A stretch of DNA of 32,769 nucleotides from an uncultured Roseburia sp. (lineage in GTDB: Bacteria; Bacillota; Clostridia; Lachnospirales; Lachnospiraceae): the NCBI GenBank assembly GCA_930989305.1, contig CAKNLF010000019.1:1-32769 (forward strand), in the 5' to 3' direction. A program made the translations under genes and the position numbers. Below are positions 23,731-30,612 of the stretch, piece after piece. The stretch's first letter is position 1. Each line of letters starts with the position of its first letter. The notes beneath the pieces were generated by a model. It had not been told where the DNA came from. It worked only from the letters and a program-made list of their open reading frames with translations, and made no database searches.

Positions 23731-24765
23731 TTATTCAATCCCCATCAGTAAGTTCATCACATACATTTCAAGGCTTTCAAAATCTCTGTTTTCCACACAT
23801 TTTTTCTGGAAACCGTAATCAAATTTCGCCACTTTATCTTCCAGCGCCTGTACGATCTTCAGACTGTTTTCCAGATGTTTGTAGCTGTCTTCGTCTTTTG
23901 TGGTACGCATTGCCTTTACATCAAGTCCCACATATTCTCCGTTAGCTCCAAAGTCGTTTTCCACAAGGACTTTCACCTGGTTAAATGCCTGACGGAGGTT
24001 TTCTACCCCGAAAGTTTTGTCCTGATCGTATTTGATGCCGTTCTGGTCGTTCAGATGTACCCCCCAGAGTTTGCCCATTGCCATTGCAAATCCGATCTCA
24101 TGGGCCGGATCCAGTCCTGCCAGGATCGCGTGAGCGGATTCCAGAAGTCCTCCTACACGGGATGGATCAATGGTTGCCGCGGATACGCCCATTACGTGTC
24201 CCATTGTTCCGCAGATGCTCCGGTCAATTGGTTCATTTGGTTTTGGTTCGATCATGATCTTGATCTTGGAATCATAGCGGAGCATCTCATTGATGGCTTC
24301 CACCAGTTTCTTTGTAGCCCATACCGGACTTTTGCTTTCCTCGCAGAGGGTTCCTTCCCTGGCAAGCCAGAGGACCACTTTATCCGCGCCCAGTTCATTT
24401 GCAATGTCAATGGAGCGTTTCGCTCTCCACATAGCAAAGTTTCTGTCCTCTTCGCTGGTGGACATAAAACCGCCGTCAGCGGTATGAGGATCCATCCAGA
24501 GTCTTGGGGCTACAAATTCCGCAGCCAGACCATACTTATCCAGAAGCTTTTTCACTTTCCGTGCCTCTTCTTTGATCTCTTCTTCTGTGAGGTCATTAAG
24601 GTTTGGAACCGCGTCGTCATCGTGGAACTGGATAGCGGAAAATCCCATCTCCGCGAATTTTTTGATTTTTTCCTCAAATGGGATTTCCTTTCTTGTGGCA
24701 GGTCCGTAGGAGTCCGCTCCGCTATGTACGTTCCAGGGACCTACTGAAAATTTGAATCTTGACAT
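23731..24765 (-). CDS. Xylose-isomerase-like TIM-barrel sugar isomerase
   Basis: A 344-residue metal-dependent aldose-ketose isomerase relative. It carries xylose-isomerase landmarks: FHDDDAVPN near residue 48, MIEPKPNEP (metal-binding Glu, catalytic Lys) near 175, HLNDQNGIKYDQD near 245 and a late Asp in GLDVKAMRT. It is shorter than the usual 388-440-residue XylA and lies with sugar-processing genes rather than a xylulokinase, so its substrate may not be xylose. The ATG at 24765 follows AAAGGAG. A terminator lies upstream, so it may head its own transcript with the symporter and deglycosidase-like genes. Probable task: converting the released hexose derivative to a ketose. Confidence 0.83.
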   Translation of the reverse strand: MSRFKFSVGPWNVHSGADSYGPATRKEIPFEEKIKKFAEMGFSAIQFHDDDAVPNLNDLTEEEIKEEARKVKKLLDKYGLAAEFVAPRLWMDPHTADGGFMSTSEEDRNFAMWRAKRSIDIANELGADKVVLWLAREGTLCEESKSPVWATKKLVEAINEMLRYDSKIKIMIEPKPNEPIDRSICGTMGHVMGVSAATIDPSRVGGLLESAHAILAGLDPAHEIGFAMAMGKLWGVHLNDQNGIKYDQDKTFGVENLRQAFNQVKVLVENDFGANGEYVGLDVKAMRTTKDEDSYKHLENSLKIVQALEDKVAKFDYGFQKKCVENRDFESLEMYVMNLLMGIE

Positions 24766-24892
24766 TTGTCTTCTCCTTTCATATTTTCTGTAAATATCTT
24801 ATCAGTGAAATCCCATATCCTCCATGACAGTTACTATGTGGTTTTTCGGATAAATAAGCTCTGCCCTGCCATGTAAAAGGGCAAAAAAATAC

Positions 24893-24915
24893 CCCCGCAG
24901 ATTACTCTGCGGAGG
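24893..24915 (-). terminator. Terminator after the aldolase gene, inside the catabolic locus
   Basis: Stem CCGCAGA (24895-24901) / TCTGCGG (24906-24912), extended by two G-C pairs past a one-base bulge, followed on the minus strand by GTATTTTTTT. It separates the upstream four genes from the isomerase/symporter/deglycosidase-like group. Confidence 0.82.
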
Positions 24916-24934
24916 CAACAGTCGTTACGGCTTT

Positions 24935-25765
24935 TTACCATCCGAATAATTCCATTTTCTTTTTTGTTTCTTCTTTTACAGCGTTCATCAATCCATTCAT
25001 CATATCGGTACCGGTACAATGTCCTGCTGCCAGTTCTTTTTCGGCAGCCTTTGCATACGCTGCGTTAATATCTGTAAAAATATTTACTTTGCTGATACCG
25101 GAAGCGATGGCATGGCGAAAATCCTCATCGCTGAGTCCGGATCCCCCATGAAGCACCAAAGGCGTTGGGATCATTCCCGCGATTTCTTCAATCCGGGCAA
25201 AATCCAGTTTCGGCGGAAGTTTATAAGGCCCGTGAGCGGTACCTACCGCAATCGCCAAGGCATCAATGCCCGTATGGTCAGAATATTCTTTTGCCTGAAC
25301 CGGATCGGTGTAATAGGAAGTGGGATCCTGATCGTCGGAATCTTCATTATTTCCCACATGACCCAGTTCCGCTTCAATCGTCGCGTTATAAGCATGGGCA
25401 ATGGATGTCATTTCTTTTACTCTGTCCTTGTTTTCATCGTAAGGCACTGTGGAACAGTCATACATAATGGAAGAAAAGCCCAACTGAAGAGCTCTGATGC
25501 ACTGACTTCTGTTAAGACCGTGATCAAAATGAACAACCACCGGTACCGATGCCCGTTCCGCCATAGGAAGCAGCATATCCGCAATAACTTCCAAGGGAGT
25601 ATACGGCAGAAGAACTTCTGCTGTCCCCACGATCACCGGGCAGTTTTTTTCTTCCGCTGCGGCTATGACTCCCCGCGCCATCTCTGTATTTAAAGTGTTA
25701 AAAAGGCCAACGCCTTTTTTTGCTTCCCTTGCCTGAGGAAGCACTTCATTTAAATTTACTAACAT
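24935..25765 (-). CDS. Class II (zinc) ketose-bisphosphate aldolase
   Basis: A 276-residue class II aldolase of the fructose/tagatose-bisphosphate family. Visible motifs: VGLFNTLN at the N-terminus, VHFDHG (catalytic Asp and first zinc His) near residue 82, EAELGHVG, the zinc His in GTAHGPYK, LHGGSG (third zinc His plus phosphate loop) and KVNIFTDIN. Cleaves a ketose (bis)phosphate to DHAP and an aldehyde. It follows the PfkB kinase by 21 bases, which suggests kinase then aldolase act in sequence. The precise substrate (fructose, tagatose or another ketose phosphate) cannot be read. Confidence 0.9.
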   Translation of the reverse strand: MLVNLNEVLPQAREAKKGVGLFNTLNTEMARGVIAAAEEKNCPVIVGTAEVLLPYTPLEVIADMLLPMAERASVPVVVHFDHGLNRSQCIRALQLGFSSIMYDCSTVPYDENKDRVKEMTSIAHAYNATIEAELGHVGNNEDSDDQDPTSYYTDPVQAKEYSDHTGIDALAIAVGTAHGPYKLPPKLDFARIEEIAGMIPTPLVLHGGSGLSDEDFRHAIASGISKVNIFTDINAAYAKAAEKELAAGHCTGTDMMNGLMNAVKEETKKKMELFGW

Positions 25766-25786
25766 AACTTATCCCTTTCTGCTGCT

Positions 25787-26905
25787 TCAGCTGCTTTTTT
25801 CCCATCCCTGGCGAATCCGTTCCATTAATTCTTCCAGAGGACGCACGCCGCTCAGGGCGTCAATATTTTCCACACAGGCCGCGCCCGCCGCGCTGGCAAG
25901 ATGAAGCGTGTCTTTCAGAGAATAATCCTGCAGCAGCGCAGCCAGAAAAGCAGCGATCATCGTATCCCCTGCGCCAGTTCCTGATAAAACACGTTCCGGC
26001 CGGTAACAGGGTTCAAATCCTTCTTTTTCATACCAGTCTTCCAGACTTCTTCCCATACGCTTTTCAACAGGGGCAAGTTTTTTACTGTCAGCCATGTGAT
26101 AGTAAAATCCGCAGCTTCCGCACTTGATCAGCATATTGGAAGCGCCCATTTCCGTTAAAAGCTCTCCCAGATGATAAATTTCTTCTTTTCGTATTACTTC
26201 GGCAATATCCCGTCCTGCGGCCCGCTCCTGCCATTCCTGATACAGTTTTCTGTCTACCATAAAGGAAAGTTCTTCCATGCTGGGAACAAAAAAATCCACA
26301 TAGGCCAGCACTCTTCTCAGTATTTTTTCCCAATCCTGTTTTCCTGCTTCTGATTCCGGGTCTACAGCGGCAAAATCCAGAGATGTTATGATTCCTCTGC
26401 CATGGATTTCCCTGAACATCCCCACCAGCTCTTCCCCGTCATTTTCATACATTTTACGCATAAGAGGCGGGTATCCGAAATGAAACAGCTGAACATCGGA
26501 CAGTTTGTCCGGATCCAGATCATTTTTGCAGAAAGAATCGTTAGCCCCCGGATTATGTAAGAATATCCGGTCTGTTCCCGGAACTGCAAGAACAATACTG
26601 TACGAGGTGGACGCCTGTTCGTCTACGATCATATCTTTCTGAGCGTCATACTTTTTCAGTATGGAAAGGATATTGCTGCCGAAAGGATCTGCCCCGATTT
26701 TTCCGGCAAGTTTCACATCAATTCCCATTAGTTTCATTGCAATACCTGTATTTGCCACTGCTCCTCCGGTATGCATATCCGCAGCTCCGACCTGTACAAG
26801 TTTTCCGGGTTCCAACAGCCGCTGGACGGATCCAACGGCTGATTCCGGGAAAATCGGTGTGATATCAATGCATATATGTCCTGCAATAACGGCTTTTTTC
26901 TTCAT
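25787..26905 (-). CDS. PfkB-family carbohydrate kinase
   Basis: A 372-residue ribokinase-like sugar kinase. It starts MKKKAVIAGHICIDITP, has the substrate-binding GGAVANTGIAMKLMG near residue 48, FVPSMEELSFM in the middle, and the anion-hole/catalytic motif LSGTGAGDTMIAAFLAALL near 312. It is longer than the usual 310-330, owing to an insertion about 215-290. The start is ATG at 26905, seven bases after AGGAG; the upstream extension of fifteen residues is unsupported. It sits between the epimerase and aldolase genes and probably phosphorylates the sugar before cleavage. Confidence 0.88.
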   Translation of the reverse strand: MKKKAVIAGHICIDITPIFPESAVGSVQRLLEPGKLVQVGAADMHTGGAVANTGIAMKLMGIDVKLAGKIGADPFGSNILSILKKYDAQKDMIVDEQASTSYSIVLAVPGTDRIFLHNPGANDSFCKNDLDPDKLSDVQLFHFGYPPLMRKMYENDGEELVGMFREIHGRGIITSLDFAAVDPESEAGKQDWEKILRRVLAYVDFFVPSMEELSFMVDRKLYQEWQERAAGRDIAEVIRKEEIYHLGELLTEMGASNMLIKCGSCGFYYHMADSKKLAPVEKRMGRSLEDWYEKEGFEPCYRPERVLSGTGAGDTMIAAFLAALLQDYSLKDTLHLASAAGAACVENIDALSGVRPLEELMERIRQGWEKSS

Positions 26906-26951
26906 ACTTACACTCCTGTTATCCTTTGATATTCGCAGCAAGCCGGACAAC

Positions 26952-27953
26952 TTAATTATTTTTTAAGGCGTCGTCAAATGCTGTGTCTGAAGGCGCGAAA
27001 TTTATCTTTTTCGTAAAAGCACATGCTTCTGTTCCGCCAAAAATACGTTCCATTCCGCTGTCTTCCCATTCAATGGACAGAGGACCTTCATAGCCGATCT
27101 GGTTCAGTACACGGATGATATTGTCAAAGTCAACATCCCCGTGCCCTGGCGAAACAAAATTCCAGCCTCTTCTCTGGTCTCCGAATGTAATATGAGATCC
27201 GAGAATGCCGTTTCTTCCGTTAAGATTTAATTTTGCATCCTTGATATGTACATGATAAACAGAATCCGCGAAATCGTAAAGGAAAATCGCGGGGTCAATG
27301 CCCTGCCAGATCAGATGGCTGGGATCAAAGTTAATGCCCAGAGTTTTTCTGTGTTCAAATACATCCAGAAGTTTTTTCGTGCTCCAGTAATCATAAGCGA
27401 TTTCCGTAGGATGTACTTCCAGAGCAAATTTTACGCCGCATTTATCAAATTCATCAAAGATCGGAGACCAGAGTTCTTTTACTTTCTGATAGCCCTCTTC
27501 CACCTGTTCTTCACTTGTCTGGGGGAAAGAATACCATACTTTCCAGATGGGTGATCCCATGAAGCAGGTAACAGTATCAACACCCATTTTTTTCGCCGCG
27601 TTTGCGGTAATCATCATTTCTTCGATAGCCCATTTCTGGATTTCCTCCGGTTTTCCTGCGTACTGTGCAGGAGCAAATCCATCCAGTCTTGAATCATAGG
27701 CGGAGGGGAGTCCGTCTATTACGCACTGTCCGGTAAGATGAGCGCCGATCGCCCAGCAGCCCAGATTATGCCGGCGCATAGTATCCTGCATCTGTTCGAT
27801 GTAAGACGGATCGGAATCTGCCTTCCGGACATCCAGCTGCCCCCATGTGGCGATTTCCAGACCTTCATATCCCATTTTTTCGGCAGTTTCACACATTTCC
27901 TCCATGCCCAGGTCTGCCCATTGTCCTGTAAAAATTGTAACTGGCCGTTTCAT
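26952..27953 (-). CDS. Sugar phosphate isomerase/epimerase-like TIM-barrel protein
   Basis: A 333-residue member of the AP-endonuclease-2/xylose-isomerase TIM-barrel superfamily. Likely metal ligands are in FALEVHPTEIAYD (Glu), GINFDPSHLIWQGID (Asp, His), HVHIKDA (His) and LSIEWEDSGM (Glu). The FDPSHLIWQGID phrase is typical of proteins paired with Gfo/Idh/MocA oxidoreductases, which precede it here by 39 bases. The ATG follows GGAGGG. Probable role: epimerisation, isomerisation or C-O lyase chemistry on a keto-sugar made by the oxidoreductase. It is different in sequence from the barrel at 21960-22925, so the locus uses two distinct barrels. Confidence 0.85.
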   Translation of the reverse strand: MKRPVTIFTGQWADLGMEEMCETAEKMGYEGLEIATWGQLDVRKADSDPSYIEQMQDTMRRHNLGCWAIGAHLTGQCVIDGLPSAYDSRLDGFAPAQYAGKPEEIQKWAIEEMMITANAAKKMGVDTVTCFMGSPIWKVWYSFPQTSEEQVEEGYQKVKELWSPIFDEFDKCGVKFALEVHPTEIAYDYWSTKKLLDVFEHRKTLGINFDPSHLIWQGIDPAIFLYDFADSVYHVHIKDAKLNLNGRNGILGSHITFGDQRRGWNFVSPGHGDVDFDNIIRVLNQIGYEGPLSIEWEDSGMERIFGGTEACAFTKKINFAPSDTAFDDALKNN

Positions 27954-27992
27954 ATATTAACCCTCCTGTTTTTCACTTTTTTCCACTGTTCA

Positions 27993-29129
27993 CTATAATG
28001 TAACCCATTTGTTTCCGTTGACATTGCTTTCCAGACACGCTTCAATAAATTCCAGGCCTTCCACCCCTGCGTCGATTGTCTGGAAGTCAATCATGGACGG
28101 GTTGAATTTACCTTCTTTTTTGGCCTGCAGACAATCAGTGAAATTATCATAAAGATTTCCCATTGCCTCGATCCAGCCTTCTGTATGTCCCGCAGGCAGT
28201 CTTCCGTATTTTGCCACCTGTTCCGGTATTACGCCGTATCCCCGTTTGATCACCTGCTGAATTCCATCTTCCCGGATCAAAATGATCTGTTCCGGCTCTT
28301 CCTGGAACCAGCTGATGGTGCCCTTGGAACCGAAGATCCTGATTCTGAGACTGTTGTCGCATCCGATGGCAAACTGGGAAGTCCAATAGATACCGGTTGC
28401 TCCGCTTTCATATTCCACAAGCACCTGGTCATTATCATCCAATACTCTTCCAGGGACAACCACATCCAGTTTTGCCAGAAGCTTTTTGATTTTTAACCCG
28501 GTCATCATGGAAACGATATTTTCCACATGAGTTCCCAGATCTCCCAGACAGTTTACCCTGCCGGACTGTTTGGGATCGCATCTCCATGCGCCCTGTTTTC
28601 CGCCACAGTCGTTTTCGTTATACAGCCATCCCTGGGGATATTCCGCCATAACTGTCCGGACTTCTCCAATTTCTCCTGTCCGGATCAATTCCCTGATATA
28701 TTTTGCTGTCAGATGTCCGGTATATGTATAGGTTACCATAAACAGACAGTCATGCTCACGGGCTGTCTCCTGGAGATCACGGGCCTGTTCCAGATCCGTA
28801 ACCACCGGCTTGTCACAGGAAACGTTAATCCCGGATTCCAGAAATTTTTTCGCAATCTCATAATGTGTATTATTTGGGGTAACGATCACAACAAAATCGA
28901 TACCATCTTCTCTCTGGCTTTCTTTTTCCGCCATTTCCAGATAATTGGCATAGCAGCGTTCCGGATCGATACCGAGATTTTTTCCCTGCTGTTTTGATTT
29001 TTCAGGATCACTGGAGAAACAGCCTGCCACAAGATCTGCTGAACGATCCAGACTGACTGCCTTTCTGTGCGCATCCCCGATAAAGGCGCCGGGGCCTCCT
29101 CCTACCATTCCGTATGTTAATTGTTTCAT
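27993..29129 (-). CDS. Gfo/Idh/MocA-family NAD-dependent sugar oxidoreductase
   Basis: A 378-residue two-domain oxidoreductase. The N-terminal Rossmann fold begins KQLTYGMVGGGPGAFIGDAHR; VIVTPNNTHYE and CDKPVVTDL (EKP-type catalytic Lys) follow. The C-terminal half carries GDLGTHVENIVSMMTG with the conserved His. The GGGxGAFIG subgroup oxidises sugar hydroxyls to keto-sugars. In C-glycoside degradation such an enzyme makes the 3-oxo-glycoside, the substrate of the deglycosidase; that assignment here is inference. The start is ATG at 29129 after GGAGGAGG; 21 extra upstream residues are unsupported. It is the first gene of the locus and carries the regulated promoter. Confidence 0.9.
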   Translation of the reverse strand: MKQLTYGMVGGGPGAFIGDAHRKAVSLDRSADLVAGCFSSDPEKSKQQGKNLGIDPERCYANYLEMAEKESQREDGIDFVVIVTPNNTHYEIAKKFLESGINVSCDKPVVTDLEQARDLQETAREHDCLFMVTYTYTGHLTAKYIRELIRTGEIGEVRTVMAEYPQGWLYNENDCGGKQGAWRCDPKQSGRVNCLGDLGTHVENIVSMMTGLKIKKLLAKLDVVVPGRVLDDNDQVLVEYESGATGIYWTSQFAIGCDNSLRIRIFGSKGTISWFQEEPEQIILIREDGIQQVIKRGYGVIPEQVAKYGRLPAGHTEGWIEAMGNLYDNFTDCLQAKKEGKFNPSMIDFQTIDAGVEGLEFIEACLESNVNGNKWVTL

Positions 29130-29156
29130 TGAACCTCCTCCTAACTTTTTGTACAT

Positions 29157-29219
29157 ATTATATATGATTTTTCTTTCCGAAAACATTGACATCTTTGTGA
29201 AATTTATATGACATCTTTG
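29157..29219 (-). promoter_or_regulatory. Promoter of the catabolic locus with two tandem activator-like sites
   Basis: On the minus strand: TATAAT (29157-29162), 17 bases, then a poor -35 (TGTTTT, 29180-29185). Directly upstream are two exact copies of CAAAGATGTCA (29187-29197 and 29209-29219) spaced 22 bases, two helical turns. Same-face direct repeats next to a weak -35 are typical of AraC-type activation. No regulator gene is beside it. Confidence 0.6.
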
Positions 29220-29457
29220 CTCTGTTTTTCCGTTTCATTATGAAATTCCATTAAAATCCCTATTTCTTTTTTGGCGGCAGGCGGCAAGCGGCTCTGCGCA
29301 ATATGGTATACTATGTGAAAGACTCCTGTTTTCCAGACAAAGGGAGCATCCCTATATATCCCCAATCATTAGCCCTTATACCCGCTTTTTCGAGGTTTTA
29401 TGCGGGTTCGCAGGATTTCCCGGAACCGGAAAATAAATGTTTTTTGGTCACCTTTTG
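29220..29457. other. Intergenic stretch without a supportable gene
   Basis: Together with the promoter region this is a gene-free gap of over 300 bases. It holds a small inverted repeat ACCCGC / GCGGGT (29380-29385 and 29402-29407). I see no convincing coding region or RNA gene. It is the boundary between the catabolic locus and the accessory-looking right end. Confidence 0.5.
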
Positions 29458-29859
29458 TCACTGTTCCAGTTTCTTTTGTGCAATTAAAATACCATCCGTT
29501 GCCATATTGCGAAGAATCTTTCGCGCTTGTGGGGATTCCAGATTTAAAAGAGTAAGCGCTCTTGACGTAACGGAATCGTGATCTTTATCGATACCTAGAT
29601 ATCGACGATTGATTATCGGCGTTATAGTTATGCCCGTGTCTCTTCTCGTAACCAACATCTGGACCGGCAAATAAAACTACTGTTGGACTGAGGAATGGAG
29701 GAACAGGACATTGTACTTGATGGTGTGATTCAGTCCCCTGCTCCTGGTGGCATATTCCTCTTCTATCATATAATGCCGGAAATATGGTCTGTCCATATAA
29801 CTGAGGAACATATTTTTCATGAAAGACACCTGTGCCCGTAACGGATCCCCTTGATACAT
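29458..29859 (-). pseudogene. Unrecognised reading frame interrupted by one in-frame amber codon
   Basis: A single frame of 134 codons begins at ATG 29859 (MYQGDPLRAQVSFMKN) and ends KKLEQ at 29458. It is broken once, by TAG at 29677-29679, after LHSSVQQ; it resumes in phase as FYLPVQMLVTRRDTG. Both halves have a protein-like composition (for example HYMIEEEYATRSRGL and SRALTLLNLESPQARKILRNMA). A CAG-to-TAG change would explain the stop. I do not recognise the family. It may be the remnant of a longer gene, since another stop lies just before the ATG. Neighbours give no functional clue. Confidence 0.45.
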
Positions 29860-29984
29860 TCAGCAACACCCCTGTCAGCCTTTTCATTTATAAAAATATA
29901 ACCCCTGTCATAATGCTCATATGCCATAAAGTAACATACGATAATTTGAAAGGCAGCAGCCACACACTATTCCTCAAAAAACTA

Positions 29985-30032
29985 TTGACTTATGTACGAA
30001 ATCGGATATAATGAGGAATGTACGAAATCAGA
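29985..30032 (+). promoter_or_regulatory. MarR promoter with two operator-like direct repeats
   Basis: TTGACT (29985-29990), a 16-base spacer and TATAAT (30007-30012). Two near-identical 15-mers, ATGTACGAAATCGGA (29992-30006) and ATGTACGAAATCAGA (30018-30032), fill the spacer and follow the -10. Their position is ideal for repression by the MarR protein encoded next. Confidence 0.75.
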
Positions 30033-30054
30033 CATATAAAGAGGAGGATAAGTT

Positions 30055-30486
30055 TTGCACTATTTAGAAACAGGGCAATACACCTATTTAGCAGGAGAAA
30101 TCAACGCTTTATACCACGAGGCAGCTGTAAAAATGGGTATTTCAGATAGCGTTCAAAATATTCTATATGTCCTTTGTGAAAAAGATGGGCAATGCCTGCA
30201 AAGTGAAATTAGTAAGCTTACAGGTATCAGTCGCCAAACAATCAATTCTGCTATTCGTAAATTGGAAAAAGAAGGAATCGTCTATCTTGAACAAGGGAAA
30301 GGCAGAAATACAATTCTCTGTCTCACTGAAAAGGGAAAGAAATTTTCGGCAGAAAAAATAATACCTCTGCATGAGATTGAAAATAAAATTTGGAACGAAT
30401 GGACGGAGGAAGAACAGCGGCAATATTTAACGCTTACAAAAAAATATCGTGATGGATTAAAAAAATATCTGGAAGCCATGTTATAA
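30055..30486 (+). CDS. MarR-family transcriptional regulator
   Basis: A 143-residue winged helix-turn-helix protein. The recognition region is QSEISKLTGISRQTINSAIRKLEKEGIVYLEQGKGRNTILCLTEKG split as helix, turn and wing over about residues 50-95, with long dimerisation helices at both ends. The start is TTG at 30055, supported by GAGGAGG upstream. The promoter carries two matching repeats, so autorepression is likely. It leads a cassette with an MFS exporter and a GNAT acetyltransferase, suggesting control of drug or toxic-compound resistance. Confidence 0.9.
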   Translation: MHYLETGQYTYLAGEINALYHEAAVKMGISDSVQNILYVLCEKDGQCLQSEISKLTGISRQTINSAIRKLEKEGIVYLEQGKGRNTILCLTEKGKKFSAEKIIPLHEIENKIWNEWTEEEQRQYLTLTKKYRDGLKKYLEAML

Positions 30487-30523
30487 AAACAGAAATCAAA
30501 ATCTTTTGAAGGGAGGTGGCTTG

Positions 30524-30541
30524 ATGTCGGCGGCAGCATAA
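30524..30541 (+). CDS. Five-residue leader ORF (MSAAA) ahead of the efflux gene
   Basis: A near-perfect ribosome site GGAGGTGG (from 30512) lies seven bases before ATG TCG GCG GCA GCA TAA. No longer frame uses this site. A hairpin starts three bases after the stop. This layout resembles ribosome-mediated attenuation of antibiotic-resistance genes. Translation is inferred from the ribosome site alone. Confidence 0.5.
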   Translation: MSAAA

Positions 30542-30543
30542 TA

Positions 30544-30573
30544 AGGGGATTATCACATTTGATATTGTCCCCT
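30544..30573 (+). promoter_or_regulatory. Hairpin following the leader ORF, putative attenuator
   Basis: AGGGGA (30544-30549) pairs with TCCCCT (30568-30573), extended by a T-G pair and TATC/GATA across a two-base bulge, with loop ACATTT. No strong U-run follows, so a translational or antitermination role is as likely as a plain terminator. Confidence 0.55.
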
Positions 30574-30612
30574 GTTTGAAAAACTATTTTGAAAACTAGA
30601 GGACAATTTGAT

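Noticed and set aside
23875-24747. 290-codon plus-strand frame opposite the xylose-isomerase-like gene
   Set aside because: Fully antisense to a gene with clear family motifs; no ribosome site or protein-like features.
29303-29581. 92-codon plus-strand frame next to the interrupted gene
   Set aside because: No ribosome site or recognisable motif, and it overlaps the more protein-like minus-strand frame.
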